64,000 nt of DNA from Nostoc sp. 'Peltigera membranacea cyanobiont' N6 (GTDB lineage Bacteria; Cyanobacteriota; Cyanobacteriia; Cyanobacteriales; Nostocaceae), in the NCBI RefSeq assembly GCF_002949735.1, contig NZ_CP026681.1:744001-808000 (forward strand), in the 5' to 3' direction. The notes under the pieces were generated by a model that saw nothing but the letters and a program-made list of their open reading frames with translations, did not search any database and was not told the origin of the DNA. The translations under genes and the position numbers were made by a program. Shown in pieces: positions 17,610 to 27,027 of this stretch; the first letter of the stretch is position 1, and each line of letters starts with the position of its first letter.

Positions 17610-20600
17610 CTAATTCGAGAAGTGGGCTATCTTAACTTGTGCTGTACCACCAACTCCATCTTTATCAAAGAATAGGTTTCCCGTACTTCGATCGTAGATG
17701 AAGCGATCGCCTGTTGTTCTCGCACTAGTCCCAAGTCGGAACAAACCCGAATCGAGTATCGTATCCTGAGATTGTCCCAGTCCGAATTCTGCCTTGGAAA
17801 TGAAAATAGTACCATTTCCAATAGTAAGATTAGCGATGATATCATGACCTCTGGTGTGGGCATTAGTCAGTTTAAAACTATGTTGCTCAGTTTCACCGAG
17901 GAGTACATCCTCACCTACGCCACCAAATAAGGTGCCATTGCCCAAACCACCAATGAGATTGTCACTTTCTATATCACCATTTAATTCGTTTGTAGTGATG
18001 CTGTCGTTAAAAGTGGTGGAAGCATCATTGCTATTAACCACTGTCAGGGCAAAAACATCGCTGACATCTGTGGTTCCATCACTAGCGATAACTTTGATGT
18101 TGAGGCTAGCAACGCTGTCATTTGTGGGAGTACCGCTCAAAGTAGTACCGTTCCAAGTCAACCAACTGGGGATTGATTCGCCATTTTCTAGGGTGGCGCT
18201 GTAGGTGAGGTTATCTGCCGCATCTTCATCTACAAAGGTGTTTGCTGGTAAGTTGAAGTTGAAGGTGGTGTCTGTTGTCGCTGTTTGGTCAGCAATGGCA
18301 TTTGCCACAGTTGGGGCATCATTAATATTGTTAACTGCGATCGCGATCGCTTTCTCGTAGAACAAGCCACCCCGATCTGTGGTGCGTAAACGGATGTTGT
18401 AGCTATTTTTGGTTTCGTAGTCGGGTGAGACGTTGATGTGTAACTCGTTACCTACAATTGTGAAGGCGCTGTTATCGGTGCTGTCTGCACCTGAAACTAG
18501 GGTGTAGGTGTGGGTGTTATCTGTATCAGCGTCAGTGGTGCTAAAGTTGCCAATTACTGTGTCGGCAGGAACATTCTCGTTAATACTAGTAGCACTCAGG
18601 CTCAGGTCAGTGGGAGTATTGTTCAGGTCAAGCTTAAAAAGTTCTTGCCCAGTATTTCCGTTGTCAGCAAAAAAATAGAGTTTGCCATTGACATAAGTTA
18701 GGTTGTTAGGGTTGGAGCTAGCCGTACCAGAGAAGATATCCTTGACGCGGATAGTTCCAGTTTCTGTGCCATCACTCTTCCACAATTCATTGCCCCCACT
18801 GCTGTCGGTGGCACTGAAGTACAGCGTGCCGTTGATATTGGTCAGATTTTGCGGATTAGAGCTACCTATACCAGAGAAGATATCCTTGACGCGGACGGTT
18901 CCAGTTTCTGTGCCATCACTCTTCCACAATTCATTGCCCCCACTACTGTCGGTGGCACTGAAGTACAGCGTGCCGTTGATATTGGTCAGATTTTGCGGAT
19001 TAGAGCTACCTATACCAGAGAAGATATCCTTGACACGGACGATTCCAGTTTCTGTGCCATCACTCTTCCACAATTCATTGCCCCCACTGCTGTCGGTGGC
19101 AACAAAGTACAGCGTGCCGTTGATATTGGTCAGATTTTGCGGATTAGAGCTACCTATACCAGAGAAGATATCCTTGACGCGGACAGTACCAGTTTCGGTG
19201 CCATCACTCTTCCACAGTTCAGAGCCACTACTGCTGTCAGTGGCACTGAAATATAGTGTGCCGTTGACATTTGTCAGATTTTGCGGATAAGAGCTACCCG
19301 AACCAGAGACGATATCCTTGACGCGGACAGTACCAGCATCAGTGCCATCACTCTTCCACAATTCATTGCCCCCACTGCTGTCGGTAGCACTGAAATATAG
19401 CGTGCCGTTGATATTGGTCAGATTTTGCGGATTAGAGCTACCTGTACCAGAGAAGATATCCTTAACGCGAACAGTACCAGCTTCTGTACCGTCACTCTTC
19501 CATAGTTCCCGACCCCCACTGCTGTCGGTGGCAACGAAGTACATTGTGCCGTTGACATTGGTCAGAAAGTTCGGGTCAGAATTACCAGTACCAGAAAAGA
19601 TATCCTTGACGCGGACGGTACCAGTTTCAGTGCCATCACTCTTCCACAGTTCAGTCCCTCCAGTGCTGTCATAGGCACTGAAGTACAGTGTGCCGTTGAC
19701 ATTGGTTAGGTTTTGCGGATTAGAGTTACCTGTACCGGAGAAAATATCCTTGACACGAACAGTTCCAGCTTCTGTACCGTCACTCTTCCACAATTCATTG
19801 CCCCCACTGCTGTCGGTGGCTCTAAAGTACAGCGTGTCGTTGACATTGGTTAGAAAGTACGGTTCAGAGGAAACTGTGGCAGTATTTATATCCTTGACGC
19901 GGACGGTACCAGTTTCAGTGCCATCACTCTTCCACAGTTCAGAGCCACTACTGCTGTCAGTAGCTCTGAAATACAACGTGCCGTTGATATTGGCAAGAGA
20001 GTTAGGATTAGAGCTACCCGTACCAGAGAAGATATCCTTGACACGGACAGTACCAGCATCAGTGCCATCACTCTTCCACAGTTCATTGCCCCCAATGCTG
20101 TCATAAGCAACAAAGTACAGCGTGCCGTTAACATTGGTCAGGTTTTGCGGATTAGAGCTACCTGTCCCAGAGAAGATGTCTTTGACTCTGACAGTACCAG
20201 CATCAGTGCCATCACTCTTCCACAGTTCATAGCCACCACTGCTATCGCTAGCACTGAAGTAGAGTATGCCGTTGATATTCGTTAGATAGTTAGGGTAAGA
20301 GCTACCCGTACCAGAGAAGATGTCTTTGACTCTGACAGTGCCAGCCTCAGTGCCATCACTCTTCCAAAGTTCAATGCCTCCACTGCTATCGGTAGCTCTG
20401 AAGTAGAGTATGCCGTTGACATTAGTCAGATTTTGCGGATTAGAGCTACCGGTACCAGAGAAGATGTCTTTGACGCGGACAGTACCAGTCTCGGTGCCAT
20501 CACTCTTCCACAGTTCAGTCCCTCCAGTGCTGTCGCTGGCACTGAAGTACAGTGTGCCGTTGACATCGGTCAGATTTTGCGGGTAAGAGCTACCTGTACC

Positions 20601-21224
20601 AGAGAAGATATCCTTGACGCGGACAGTACCAGCCTCGGTGCCATCACTCTTCCACAGTTCAGTCCCTCCAGTGATGTCGCTGGCACTGAAGTACAGTGTG
20701 CCGTTGACATTGGTCAAATTTTGCGGGTAAGAGCTACCTGTACCAGAGGAGATGTCTTTGACACGGACAGTACCAGTCTCGGTGCCATCACTCTTCCACA
20801 GTTCAGTCCCTCCAGTGCTGTCGCTGGCACTGAAGTACAGTGTGCCGTTGACATTGGTCAAATTTTGCGGATTAGAGCTACCCGTGCCTGAGAAGATATC
20901 TTTTACAAGGACAGTACCAGCCTCGGTGCCATCACTCTTCCACAGTTCAGAGCCTCCAGTGCTGTCGATCGCTCTAAAGTATAGTGTGCCATTGATATTG
21001 GTCAGATTTTGCGGATTAGAGCTACCTGTACCAGAGAAGATATCTTTTACAAGGACAGTACCAGTCTCTGTGCCATCACTTTTCCAAAGTTCATAGCCCT
21101 CACTGTTGTCGATTGCAACGAAGTACAGCGTGCCGTTGACATTGGTTAGATTTTGCGGGTTAGAGGAAACTCCACCAGTATTTATATCTTTTGCCAGGCT
21201 AATCGATGCTTCTTCTGTTGCCAT
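17610..21224 (-). CDS. giant ELWxxDGT-repeat protein with cadherin-like domain and T1SS-type C-terminus
   Basis: 1204 residues with no N-terminal signal peptide. Residues about 1-860 are 17 tandem copies of a 48-residue unit centred on ELWKSDGT and ending LTN(V/I)NGTLYF, plus one decayed copy (QELFKLD). A cadherin-like domain (TPTDLSLSATSINENVPADT) and an Ig/He_PIG-like domain (NDAPTVANAIADQTATTDTT) follow. Then comes a degenerate RTX-like glycine stretch (GGLGNGTLFGGVGEDVLLGE) and a C-terminal domain ending FDKDGVGGTAQVKIAHF. This layout fits type I secretion to the cell surface. The repeats probably fold as beta-propeller-like blades; that is inference. A likely adhesin or sheath component. 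Confidence 0.85.
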   Translation of the reverse strand: MATEEASISLAKDINTGGVSSNPQNLTNVNGTLYFVAIDNSEGYELWKSDGTETGTVLVKDIFSGTGSSNPQNLTNINGTLYFRAIDSTGGSELWKSDGTEAGTVLVKDIFSGTGSSNPQNLTNVNGTLYFSASDSTGGTELWKSDGTETGTVRVKDISSGTGSSYPQNLTNVNGTLYFSASDITGGTELWKSDGTEAGTVRVKDIFSGTGSSYPQNLTDVNGTLYFSASDSTGGTELWKSDGTETGTVRVKDIFSGTGSSNPQNLTNVNGILYFRATDSSGGIELWKSDGTEAGTVRVKDIFSGTGSSYPNYLTNINGILYFSASDSSGGYELWKSDGTDAGTVRVKDIFSGTGSSNPQNLTNVNGTLYFVAYDSIGGNELWKSDGTDAGTVRVKDIFSGTGSSNPNSLANINGTLYFRATDSSSGSELWKSDGTETGTVRVKDINTATVSSEPYFLTNVNDTLYFRATDSSGGNELWKSDGTEAGTVRVKDIFSGTGNSNPQNLTNVNGTLYFSAYDSTGGTELWKSDGTETGTVRVKDIFSGTGNSDPNFLTNVNGTMYFVATDSSGGRELWKSDGTEAGTVRVKDIFSGTGSSNPQNLTNINGTLYFSATDSSGGNELWKSDGTDAGTVRVKDIVSGSGSSYPQNLTNVNGTLYFSATDSSSGSELWKSDGTETGTVRVKDIFSGIGSSNPQNLTNINGTLYFVATDSSGGNELWKSDGTETGIVRVKDIFSGIGSSNPQNLTNINGTLYFSATDSSGGNELWKSDGTETGTVRVKDIFSGIGSSNPQNLTNINGTLYFSATDSSGGNELWKSDGTETGTIRVKDIFSGTASSNPNNLTYVNGKLYFFADNGNTGQELFKLDLNNTPTDLSLSATSINENVPADTVIGNFSTTDADTDNTHTYTLVSGADSTDNSAFTIVGNELHINVSPDYETKNSYNIRLRTTDRGGLFYEKAIAIAVNNINDAPTVANAIADQTATTDTTFNFNLPANTFVDEDAADNLTYSATLENGESIPSWLTWNGTTLSGTPTNDSVASLNIKVIASDGTTDVSDVFALTVVNSNDASTTFNDSITTNELNGDIESDNLIGGLGNGTLFGGVGEDVLLGETEQHSFKLTNAHTRGHDIIANLTIGNGTIFISKAEFGLGQSQDTILDSGLFRLGTSARTTGDRFIYDRSTGNLFFDKDGVGGTAQVKIAHFSN
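18640..21190. repeat. 144-bp tandem DNA repeats inside the ELWxxDGT gene
   Basis: The 48-residue protein unit is a 144-bp DNA unit repeated about 17 times. Neighbouring copies are nearly identical over long stretches, most clearly the four copies between 18700 and 19260. Such arrays gain and lose units by recombination or slippage. Confidence 0.9.
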
Positions 21225-21582
21225 AATCGTTTTTCCTTAAACCTTTGGATAAGAATCACAAGTGAAATCAGGCGTTGGTTGATGCTCCAATCTTCTTGCT
21301 TGCAGAGATGCGATCGCTGAATGCCCTAGCTTCGCTTTTTTACAATTCAACAGCCTCAGTAAAGATGTTGAATTTTATCAAGAAAGAATTTAGGAGTCAG
21401 GAGCCAGAATTCACAAGAAGGTTAAGCAATTAGCAATTAATCAAGGGTTTAACATCCTCCATTAAATATTAAATTTAGTGGACTTCAATGGCGGATCTAA
21501 ATCCTCACAATAATAGATTCTGACTTATTCCTGGAATTTTCTTTATATAAAAATATAAAGCCAATTTAGGAGGTATGCATAG
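21225..21582. other. gap upstream of the ELWxxDGT gene
   Basis: Contains the promoter region of the large repeat gene. A GGAGTCAGGAGCCAGAATTC stretch near 21390 resembles common Nostoc intergenic repeats. I saw no RNA gene or clear terminator. Confidence 0.4.
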
Positions 21583-21861
21583 ATGTGCCCTTGGGAAACC
21601 CGCCCACACGACTTGCTCCCCTACGGATCTTTTCATAAATCAAACCGGATTCCTAATAGTCATAATTCATATTTAATCTTCTCTGCTTTTCCTGAAGATT
21701 ATTTCAGAGTTATGGCTTATATAAATAAGTTGAAATTCAATAAAGCTATCAATAAATTCAGAGGTGACTTAATAATCACCTCAACTATTTTTCACCAGGA
21801 CATAATGCCGATTAATTCAAAAAAGTGGATCGATGAATTAATGAACTATGCTCCAGGATAA
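21583..21861 (+). CDS. possible small hypothetical protein
   Basis: 92 residues starting MCPWETRPHD, with AGGAGG eight bases before the ATG. The first 60 bases (TTGGGAAACCCGCCCAC...) resemble a dispersed Nostoc repeat. The rest is AT-rich, giving an Ile/Lys/Asn-rich product with no motif. It ends 17 bp before the end of the oppositely oriented LPOR gene. It may be a real accessory gene or chance coding. I do not recognise it. Confidence 0.3.
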   Translation: MCPWETRPHDLLPYGSFHKSNRIPNSHNSYLIFSAFPEDYFRVMAYINKLKFNKAINKFRGDLIITSTIFHQDIMPINSKKWIDELMNYAPG

Positions 21862-21878
21862 AGCCAAATCCTATGCCA

Positions 21879-22841
21879 TTATGCAATTCCAACCAACTTG
21901 GCGCTTAGTTGCCATAAGCGATCGCCTTTATCATCATCGCGGGCTTGAGGAGAAACCTTTTGAACAAAGGATTTACCATCTTCTTTCTGGCGATTTCCCC
22001 AACTCCAATACACACCAGATTGATTATACTCAGGATCGGCAACCACTGCCGCAACCCGTTCTCCTGCCAACTCCTGAGACACATATCCCTTAGTGATGTA
22101 CTTTTGGAATAATGGGAAGATTTTCTGAAACAGGGGATAGTGGTTTCTAAATAGCGGCGTTTCTGCAACACATCCCGGATAGAGAGAGTTGAAGACGATA
22201 CCTGTTGACTCGTGATAGCGCTGATGGAGTTCCCGCATGGTTAGCACGTTACAAACCTTGCTGTCTTTGTAAGCTTTGACTGGTTCAAATTTCTTGCCAT
22301 CAATCATTGAGATTGGCTCTTTAAATCCTTCTGCAAAGCCTTGCAAATCGCCCAAGTCTGGACGCGGCGGAATTTTCCCACCTAGTTCGTCTGGATTGTG
22401 GGTGACAGTTCCCAAAATTACAAGCCTTGGATCTGAAGATGACTTCTTTAGATCCTCTAACATCAGGTTGCACAAAAGGAAATGTCCCAGGTGATTTGTC
22501 GCAACACTTAACTCAAATCCTTCTGGGCTTCGCAGTGGCTCCTTTAGCAAAGGCATATAAATTGCAGCATTGCACACTAAAGCGTCTAAAGAGTTTCCGC
22601 TTGCTCGGAAGTTCTTCACAAATTGTCGAACGCTATCCATTGAGCCGAGATCGATATGCATGATAGTGTAGCTGCCCTGGTGGGGGATTCCTACAGATTG
22701 GGCTGCAAGTTGAGCCTTCGCTACATCTCTACAGGCCATCACTACATACCATCCCCTTTCAGCAAGAGCCTTGGCAGCGTACAAACCGACACCTGAAGAG
22801 GCACCTGTGATTATAACCGTTGACTTCCTATCCTGTACCAT
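21879..22841 (-). CDS. por: light-dependent protochlorophyllide oxidoreductase
   Basis: 320 residues, a short-chain dehydrogenase that reduces ring D of protochlorophyllide with NADPH in light. The Rossmann motif TGASSGVG is at 12-19. NAA follows at 91-93 and TNHLGHF at 115-121. The catalytic pair is Tyr191 and Lys195 in YKDSK. The conserved active-site Cys is in YPGCVAETPLF (Cys224). The FQKYITKGYVSQELAGERV stretch is LPOR-specific and separates it from ordinary SDRs. chlM, an earlier step of the pathway, is also in the window but not linked. Confidence 0.95.
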   Translation of the reverse strand: MVQDRKSTVIITGASSGVGLYAAKALAERGWYVVMACRDVAKAQLAAQSVGIPHQGSYTIMHIDLGSMDSVRQFVKNFRASGNSLDALVCNAAIYMPLLKEPLRSPEGFELSVATNHLGHFLLCNLMLEDLKKSSSDPRLVILGTVTHNPDELGGKIPPRPDLGDLQGFAEGFKEPISMIDGKKFEPVKAYKDSKVCNVLTMRELHQRYHESTGIVFNSLYPGCVAETPLFRNHYPLFQKIFPLFQKYITKGYVSQELAGERVAAVVADPEYNQSGVYWSWGNRQKEDGKSFVQKVSPQARDDDKGDRLWQLSAKLVGIA

Positions 22842-22899
22842 TCTATTCTGACTCTGTTAATCACCTTTTCCTATCTTCAGGATTTTACATCACTGAGTT

Positions 22900-22922
22900 A
22901 TCACCTCTGAGAGGTGATTTTT
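22900..22922. terminator. small hairpin TCACCTCT/AGAGGTGA with T-run
   Basis: Eight-base perfect arms with a two-base gap, followed on the plus strand by TTTTT. It lies upstream of LPOR and downstream of the membrane-protein gene. On the minus strand it would be transcribed after that gene, but the T-run is on the wrong side, so the role is uncertain. Confidence 0.4.
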
Positions 22923-22984
22923 AAACAGAGGTTACAGCACTCCTGATGGAAAAGTTATGCTTCCAGTGACACTGGTTGTAATTT

Positions 22985-23019
22985 CATCATAACTTTGCTG
23001 TGACAGCAAAGTTATGATG
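22985..23019. repeat. perfect 17-bp inverted repeat overlapping a stop codon
   Basis: CATCATAACTTTGCTGT and its exact complement are separated by one base. The right arm contains the stop codon of the minus-strand membrane-protein gene. It would form a very stable hairpin at that gene's 3' end. No U-run follows. Confidence 0.75.
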
Positions 23020-23470
23020 AAAAAGGTTTAAGCCAATGGAGTTTAATAGCGATATCAAGAGCGATCGCAGCAAACGCAAACCACAATAAACTTTCTGCTG
23101 CTAATACCAAAAAAGGCCAAATTGTACTGTTAGAATTCCACCCAAGCTCTATCTGAGTTAATCCCCGCACCAAGCCAAAGGCTAAAACACCACCAGCTTT
23201 GAGTTGGGGATTTTTATCTGAGCGGATGATATAACGATAGGTAACACCAAATAATAAGCCAGTAAAAGTTGCAACTGCACCACCGATCCACCAATGCCAG
23301 TTAACATTACTTTGCAGACTTGCAAGGATCTCAAAATACTTTACTAATCCAAAAGTATTCAAGAGACTGGTAAGTATAAAAGTAAAACACATAGATAAAC
23401 CTCCAACTATTCCAGCCTTGAGGGATTCTATGCGTTCTACCATTAATTTAGGATCTAAAGTTGAATTCAC
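23012..23470 (-). CDS. conserved cyanobacterial membrane protein of unknown function
   Basis: 152 residues with four hydrophobic segments: about 19-38 (GIVGGLSMCFTFILTSLL), 58-78 (WWIGGAVATFTGLLFGVTYR), 90-106 (LKAGGVLAFGLVRGLTQIE) and 118-142. The GGVLAFGLVRGLTQIELG stretch looks conserved in form. The C-terminus ends in a palindrome. I do not recognise a named family. Confidence 0.7.
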   Translation of the reverse strand: MNSTLDPKLMVERIESLKAGIVGGLSMCFTFILTSLLNTFGLVKYFEILASLQSNVNWHWWIGGAVATFTGLLFGVTYRYIIRSDKNPQLKAGGVLAFGLVRGLTQIELGWNSNSTIWPFLVLAAESLLWFAFAAIALDIAIKLHWLKPFSS

Positions 23471-23568
23471 TCTATATAGAAATGAGGGATTGGGTATTGG
23501 GAAAATACTTCCCCAATATCCAATATGATAAATGCTACAGCAGCTTTGTCATTAATTAAATGCTGTTA

Positions 23569-24831
23569 TTAGATGGGAATTTTGATGATAAACTCAGTTC
23601 CCATACCTGGTTGAGAATTTACATCTAATACACCTTTGTGTTTCTCTACAACTATTTCATAAGCTATCGACAAGCCGAGTCCAGTGCCTTTCCCTACGCT
23701 TTTTGTGGTAAACAACGGCTCAAACAAGCGTTTTTTAAGCCGTTCAGGAATACCAATCCCATTGTCAGCAATCCGAATTACAACCAATTTCTCATAATCT
23801 ATTTCTGTTGCAATTTTTATTTGAGGAATTAGATTGCTCATTTTGCCTTCAATTATAGCTTCATCAAGAGCATCAATTGCATTTGCTAAAATGTTCATAA
23901 ATACTTGATTCATCTGACCTAGATAGCAGTTTACCTCTGGTAGTACTCCATAACTTTTAATAATTTCAATGCCAGGACGATCGCCATTAGCCTTGATGCG
24001 GTGTTGCAAAATCATTAGTGTACTATCAAGTCCTTGGTGCAAATTAGCAGAGATTTTGGTATCACTATCCGAGCGACAGAAGCTGCGGAGTGAATTAGAA
24101 AGGTTGCGAATTCGTTCGCTTCCTATCTGGAGTGAGTTCAAAATTTTTCCCATATCTTCGAGAACAAAATTCAGATCCAAGTTCTCAACAGCATTGGTAA
24201 TTTTGGCTGTTGGGTTGGGATACTCTTGTTCGTACAGGAAAAGCAACTTGGTGATTCCAGCAATGTATTCTTCTAAGGGGGGAATATTGCTAGAAATAAA
24301 GTTAATGGGGTTGTTGATTTCATGGCCAATACCAGCGATTAACTCTCCGAGCGTTGATAGTTTTTCTTGCTGTACCAGTTGGACTTGAGCTTGTTGCAAA
24401 GCCTTGGTGCGATCGCTAACTTGTTGTTCCAACGATTCAGTCAATTGTTTGAGTTGTAAATGCACGCGCACTCTAGCAATAACTTCCTCTTGTGCAAACG
24501 GTTTAGGGATATAGTCTACTGCACCGAGGGAAAATCCCTTAGTTTTGCTTTCCGTATCCGCCAAAGCAGTGGTGAAAATAATGGGAATGTTTTCGGTGAG
24601 AGGATTGGCTTTGAGGCGACGACAAGTCTCAAATCCGTCAATACCGGGCATTTGGACATCCAGCAAAATCAATTCTGGTTGATTGCGTTCAGCTTGAGCG
24701 ATCGCAGTTTCTCCATCGACTGCAACACGGAAACGAAAACCCTCACTACTGAGAGCTGCACACAGGACAGATAAATTTGTCGGATTATCATCTACAATCA
24801 AAATGAATCCATTATTTTGGGGTTTTCTCAT
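23569..24831 (-). CDS. response regulator-histidine kinase (REC-HisKA-HATPase)
   Basis: 420 residues. The N-terminal receiver has DD at 14-15, phospho-acceptor Asp58 (LILLDVQMPG) and Lys110 (YIPKPF). A coiled-coil linker (LKQLTESLEQQVSDRTKALQ) leads to the H-box GELIAGIGHEINNP with His170. The ATPase domain has an N-box (NILANAIDAL), G1 (IADNGIGIPE) and G2 (GKGTGLGLSIAYEIV). REC-first kinases receive phosphate from another kinase and pass it on. The ethylene-receptor-like hybrid kinase lies 29 bp upstream on the same strand, so the two probably form one operon and one relay. Confidence 0.92.
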   Translation of the reverse strand: MRKPQNNGFILIVDDNPTNLSVLCAALSSEGFRFRVAVDGETAIAQAERNQPELILLDVQMPGIDGFETCRRLKANPLTENIPIIFTTALADTESKTKGFSLGAVDYIPKPFAQEEVIARVRVHLQLKQLTESLEQQVSDRTKALQQAQVQLVQQEKLSTLGELIAGIGHEINNPINFISSNIPPLEEYIAGITKLLFLYEQEYPNPTAKITNAVENLDLNFVLEDMGKILNSLQIGSERIRNLSNSLRSFCRSDSDTKISANLHQGLDSTLMILQHRIKANGDRPGIEIIKSYGVLPEVNCYLGQMNQVFMNILANAIDALDEAIIEGKMSNLIPQIKIATEIDYEKLVVIRIADNGIGIPERLKKRLFEPLFTTKSVGKGTGLGLSIAYEIVVEKHKGVLDVNSQPGMGTEFIIKIPI

Positions 24832-24860
24832 GTTCGGTTAAAAATGCAATTTGATTTAAA

Positions 24861-26747
24861 TTAATTGATATATTCTTCAATAAAACTTTCCAACCGCTTG
24901 AGTTGGAAATTACTAGCAAGCTGGATTATCTTCTGGACAAAAGTGTTTAGCCGCTCATCAGATACAGAAAGTTGTTCAACCATTTCTAAAATATTTTGAA
25001 TATCACCATCTTGGGCTAGTTCGAGCAACTCTTGTAAAACCTCTTGGGCAGGATAAATCATTTCAGTCTGTTCTTCAAAACCACCTGTAGAGATTTTTGC
25101 AATTGCTTCTAACTTAACGTCAAAAATCCATTCTAGCTGCATAAATTGTCGTAGCATTTCTAGCAGCGTTTCAGCTTCTACAGGCTTTGGTAAAAAGGCA
25201 TCTGCACCGACATCAATACTTTTGTGCTGGTCGACTGCAAACACACTGGCTGAGGAAGCGATAACAGGAATCTCTTTAAATTGCTCAGACTGACGCAAAC
25301 GATTTATAAACTCAAATCCATCTAATATCGGCATCACTAAATCAGTAACGATCGTGTCTGGTTTGTGGGCTAAAGACTGTGCCCATGCTTCCTGACCATT
25401 ACTAGCTTCGACAACAGTAAACCCAACTGGTTCTAGTAAATTTACAATTACCGAGCGGTTTTCCCATTTATCATCCGCAATCAAAATAGTGCGCCTTTGT
25501 CCTTGATAACCAATAATAGTTCCTTCCTCAACTACTCTAGAAACCTTTGCCCAATCTTTAGATTCTAATAATTTTGCCTCAAACCAAAAAGTGCTACCTT
25601 TGCCAAATTCACTTTGCACCTGAATTTGACCACCCATCAACAAAACAATTTTTTGGCTGATTGCTAATCCTAAGCCTGTACCTTCAGATTGTCGTTTCTG
25701 ACTTCCCACTTGCTCAAAGGGCTGAAAGATTTTCTCGGCTTGTTCGGGGGTTATACCCGTGCCAGTATCTACTACCTGAAAGCGAATTTTGTAGTTAATT
25801 TTGCCATTGGCATTTGATTCTTGACTAATTACCTGAACCTTGAAGGTGACACTGCCTTTATGAGTAAATTTCATGGCATTACTAAGCAAGTTAATCAGTA
25901 CTTGCCGCAAGCGTTTTTCATCAGCATGAATACCAGTTGGTAAATTAGGATCGAGTTCGACGTGAAATGCGATGACTTTTTGTTCTGCCCTAATGCGGCA
26001 AATTTCAGTCACGCTATCTATAAAGGCAGGGAAGTAGAAATCAATAGGATATAATTCCAACTTCCGGGCTTCTATCTTGGAAAGATCCAAAACATCATTA
26101 ATTAAGGTTAAAAGATGAGAACCACATTGATAAATAACGCCGAGTCCTTTGCGTCCTTTTTCACTCAAAGATTCTGTGCGTTGGATAATTTGTGTATAGC
26201 CCAGGATGCCGTTAAGGGGCGTGCGTAGTTCATGACTCATATTGGCGAGAAATTCACTCTTGGCTTGGTTGGAGTTTTGAGCTACTTCTTCCGCAAGGCG
26301 TAGTTCCTTCTCGATGCGCTTGCGCTCAACAATTTCAGTTGAAAGTACTTTATTAATAGCTTCTAACTGGGCTGGGCTAGGTAGTGTCAGAGCTTGAGGC
26401 ATGAGGTAAAATAACGCAAATGCCGTATATATAGAAATAATGGCAGTTAGAGCTTTTAAAGCACCTGCAACCCAATAGTCTGGATGCCAAAGCGTCCAAA
26501 TATCTATCAAGTGTCCAGTACCGCAGGCAATGATAAAAGCACCAAATAATAAAAAGACTCCATTAAAAGGAACGTCTTTGCGCTTGGAAATAAAGTAAAT
26601 TAGTAAGAAGGGAATAGAATAATAGGCAAAGGCAATCGTGGCATCAGAAATAATGTGGAGCCAAACTAATCCAGTTTGCCAGAGATAACAATGCCCGTGG
26701 GGAATAAAACCGTTAGATTGGAAAAAATAGCTGAAAAATATCGGCAT
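24861..26747 (-). CDS. ethylene-receptor-like hybrid histidine kinase (ETR1-type membrane domain-HisKA-HATPase-REC)
   Basis: 628 residues from the first ATG; an in-frame TTG at 26801 is less likely. Three membrane helices form an ETR1-type sensor domain. Every ETR1 key residue is present at a constant offset of 10: Asp35, Tyr42, Ile45, Pro46, Ile72, Cys75 and His79 (IIACGTGHLIDIW). In plant ETR1 the Cys and His hold the copper that binds ethylene. The kinase H-box follows directly (SHELRTPLNG, His172), with no GAF or PAS between, then the ATPase (GTGLGLAISQKIV). A receiver (LIADDKWENR ... TDLVMPILDG) and about 90 extra residues end the protein. Ethylene sensing is inferred from the conserved ligands. 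Confidence 0.9.
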   Translation of the reverse strand: MPIFFSYFFQSNGFIPHGHCYLWQTGLVWLHIISDATIAFAYYSIPFLLIYFISKRKDVPFNGVFLLFGAFIIACGTGHLIDIWTLWHPDYWVAGALKALTAIISIYTAFALFYLMPQALTLPSPAQLEAINKVLSTEIVERKRIEKELRLAEEVAQNSNQAKSEFLANMSHELRTPLNGILGYTQIIQRTESLSEKGRKGLGVIYQCGSHLLTLINDVLDLSKIEARKLELYPIDFYFPAFIDSVTEICRIRAEQKVIAFHVELDPNLPTGIHADEKRLRQVLINLLSNAMKFTHKGSVTFKVQVISQESNANGKINYKIRFQVVDTGTGITPEQAEKIFQPFEQVGSQKRQSEGTGLGLAISQKIVLLMGGQIQVQSEFGKGSTFWFEAKLLESKDWAKVSRVVEEGTIIGYQGQRRTILIADDKWENRSVIVNLLEPVGFTVVEASNGQEAWAQSLAHKPDTIVTDLVMPILDGFEFINRLRQSEQFKEIPVIASSASVFAVDQHKSIDVGADAFLPKPVEAETLLEMLRQFMQLEWIFDVKLEAIAKISTGGFEEQTEMIYPAQEVLQELLELAQDGDIQNILEMVEQLSVSDERLNTFVQKIIQLASNFQLKRLESFIEEYIN

Positions 26748-26897
26748 AATACTAGGGGTTGTTGGATTTGGAATATATACCCGTAACCCTAGTATTCCCA
26801 AAGTATCTAGTTAAGAAAGCGCGATCGCTATTTTTTCACATTAGTCTTGATTAATGCATGAAGTACTAGCGTACCAAGAAAAAATGGTGTCTGTTTT

Positions 26898-26926
26898 GTG
26901 TAGGTGTAGCCCGTTGTAGACATCGC
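26898..26926 (+). repeat. 29-nt small dispersed repeat, copy 1
   Basis: Matches the form (G/GC)GTAGG(C/T)G(T/C)AGCCC...GTAGACATCGC shared with copies at 46646-46674 and, inverted, 63915-63943. This copy is intergenic, upstream of petN. Confidence 0.65.
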
Positions 26927-27027
26927 CCGCCAAAGTTACAATGTAATTTATAAAAAAAATCTCAGCCTGTCCAATCCCTGTATGATAAATATTAGAAACC
27001 TTTTGTAATTATTTGAAAAGCGGGACT

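Noticed and set aside
18700..20900. Many plus-strand open frames rich in VPSLFHSS and LPPLLSVALKYS
   Set aside because: They are the complement of the 144-bp ELWxxDGT repeats; the minus-strand frame has the recognised protein repeat.
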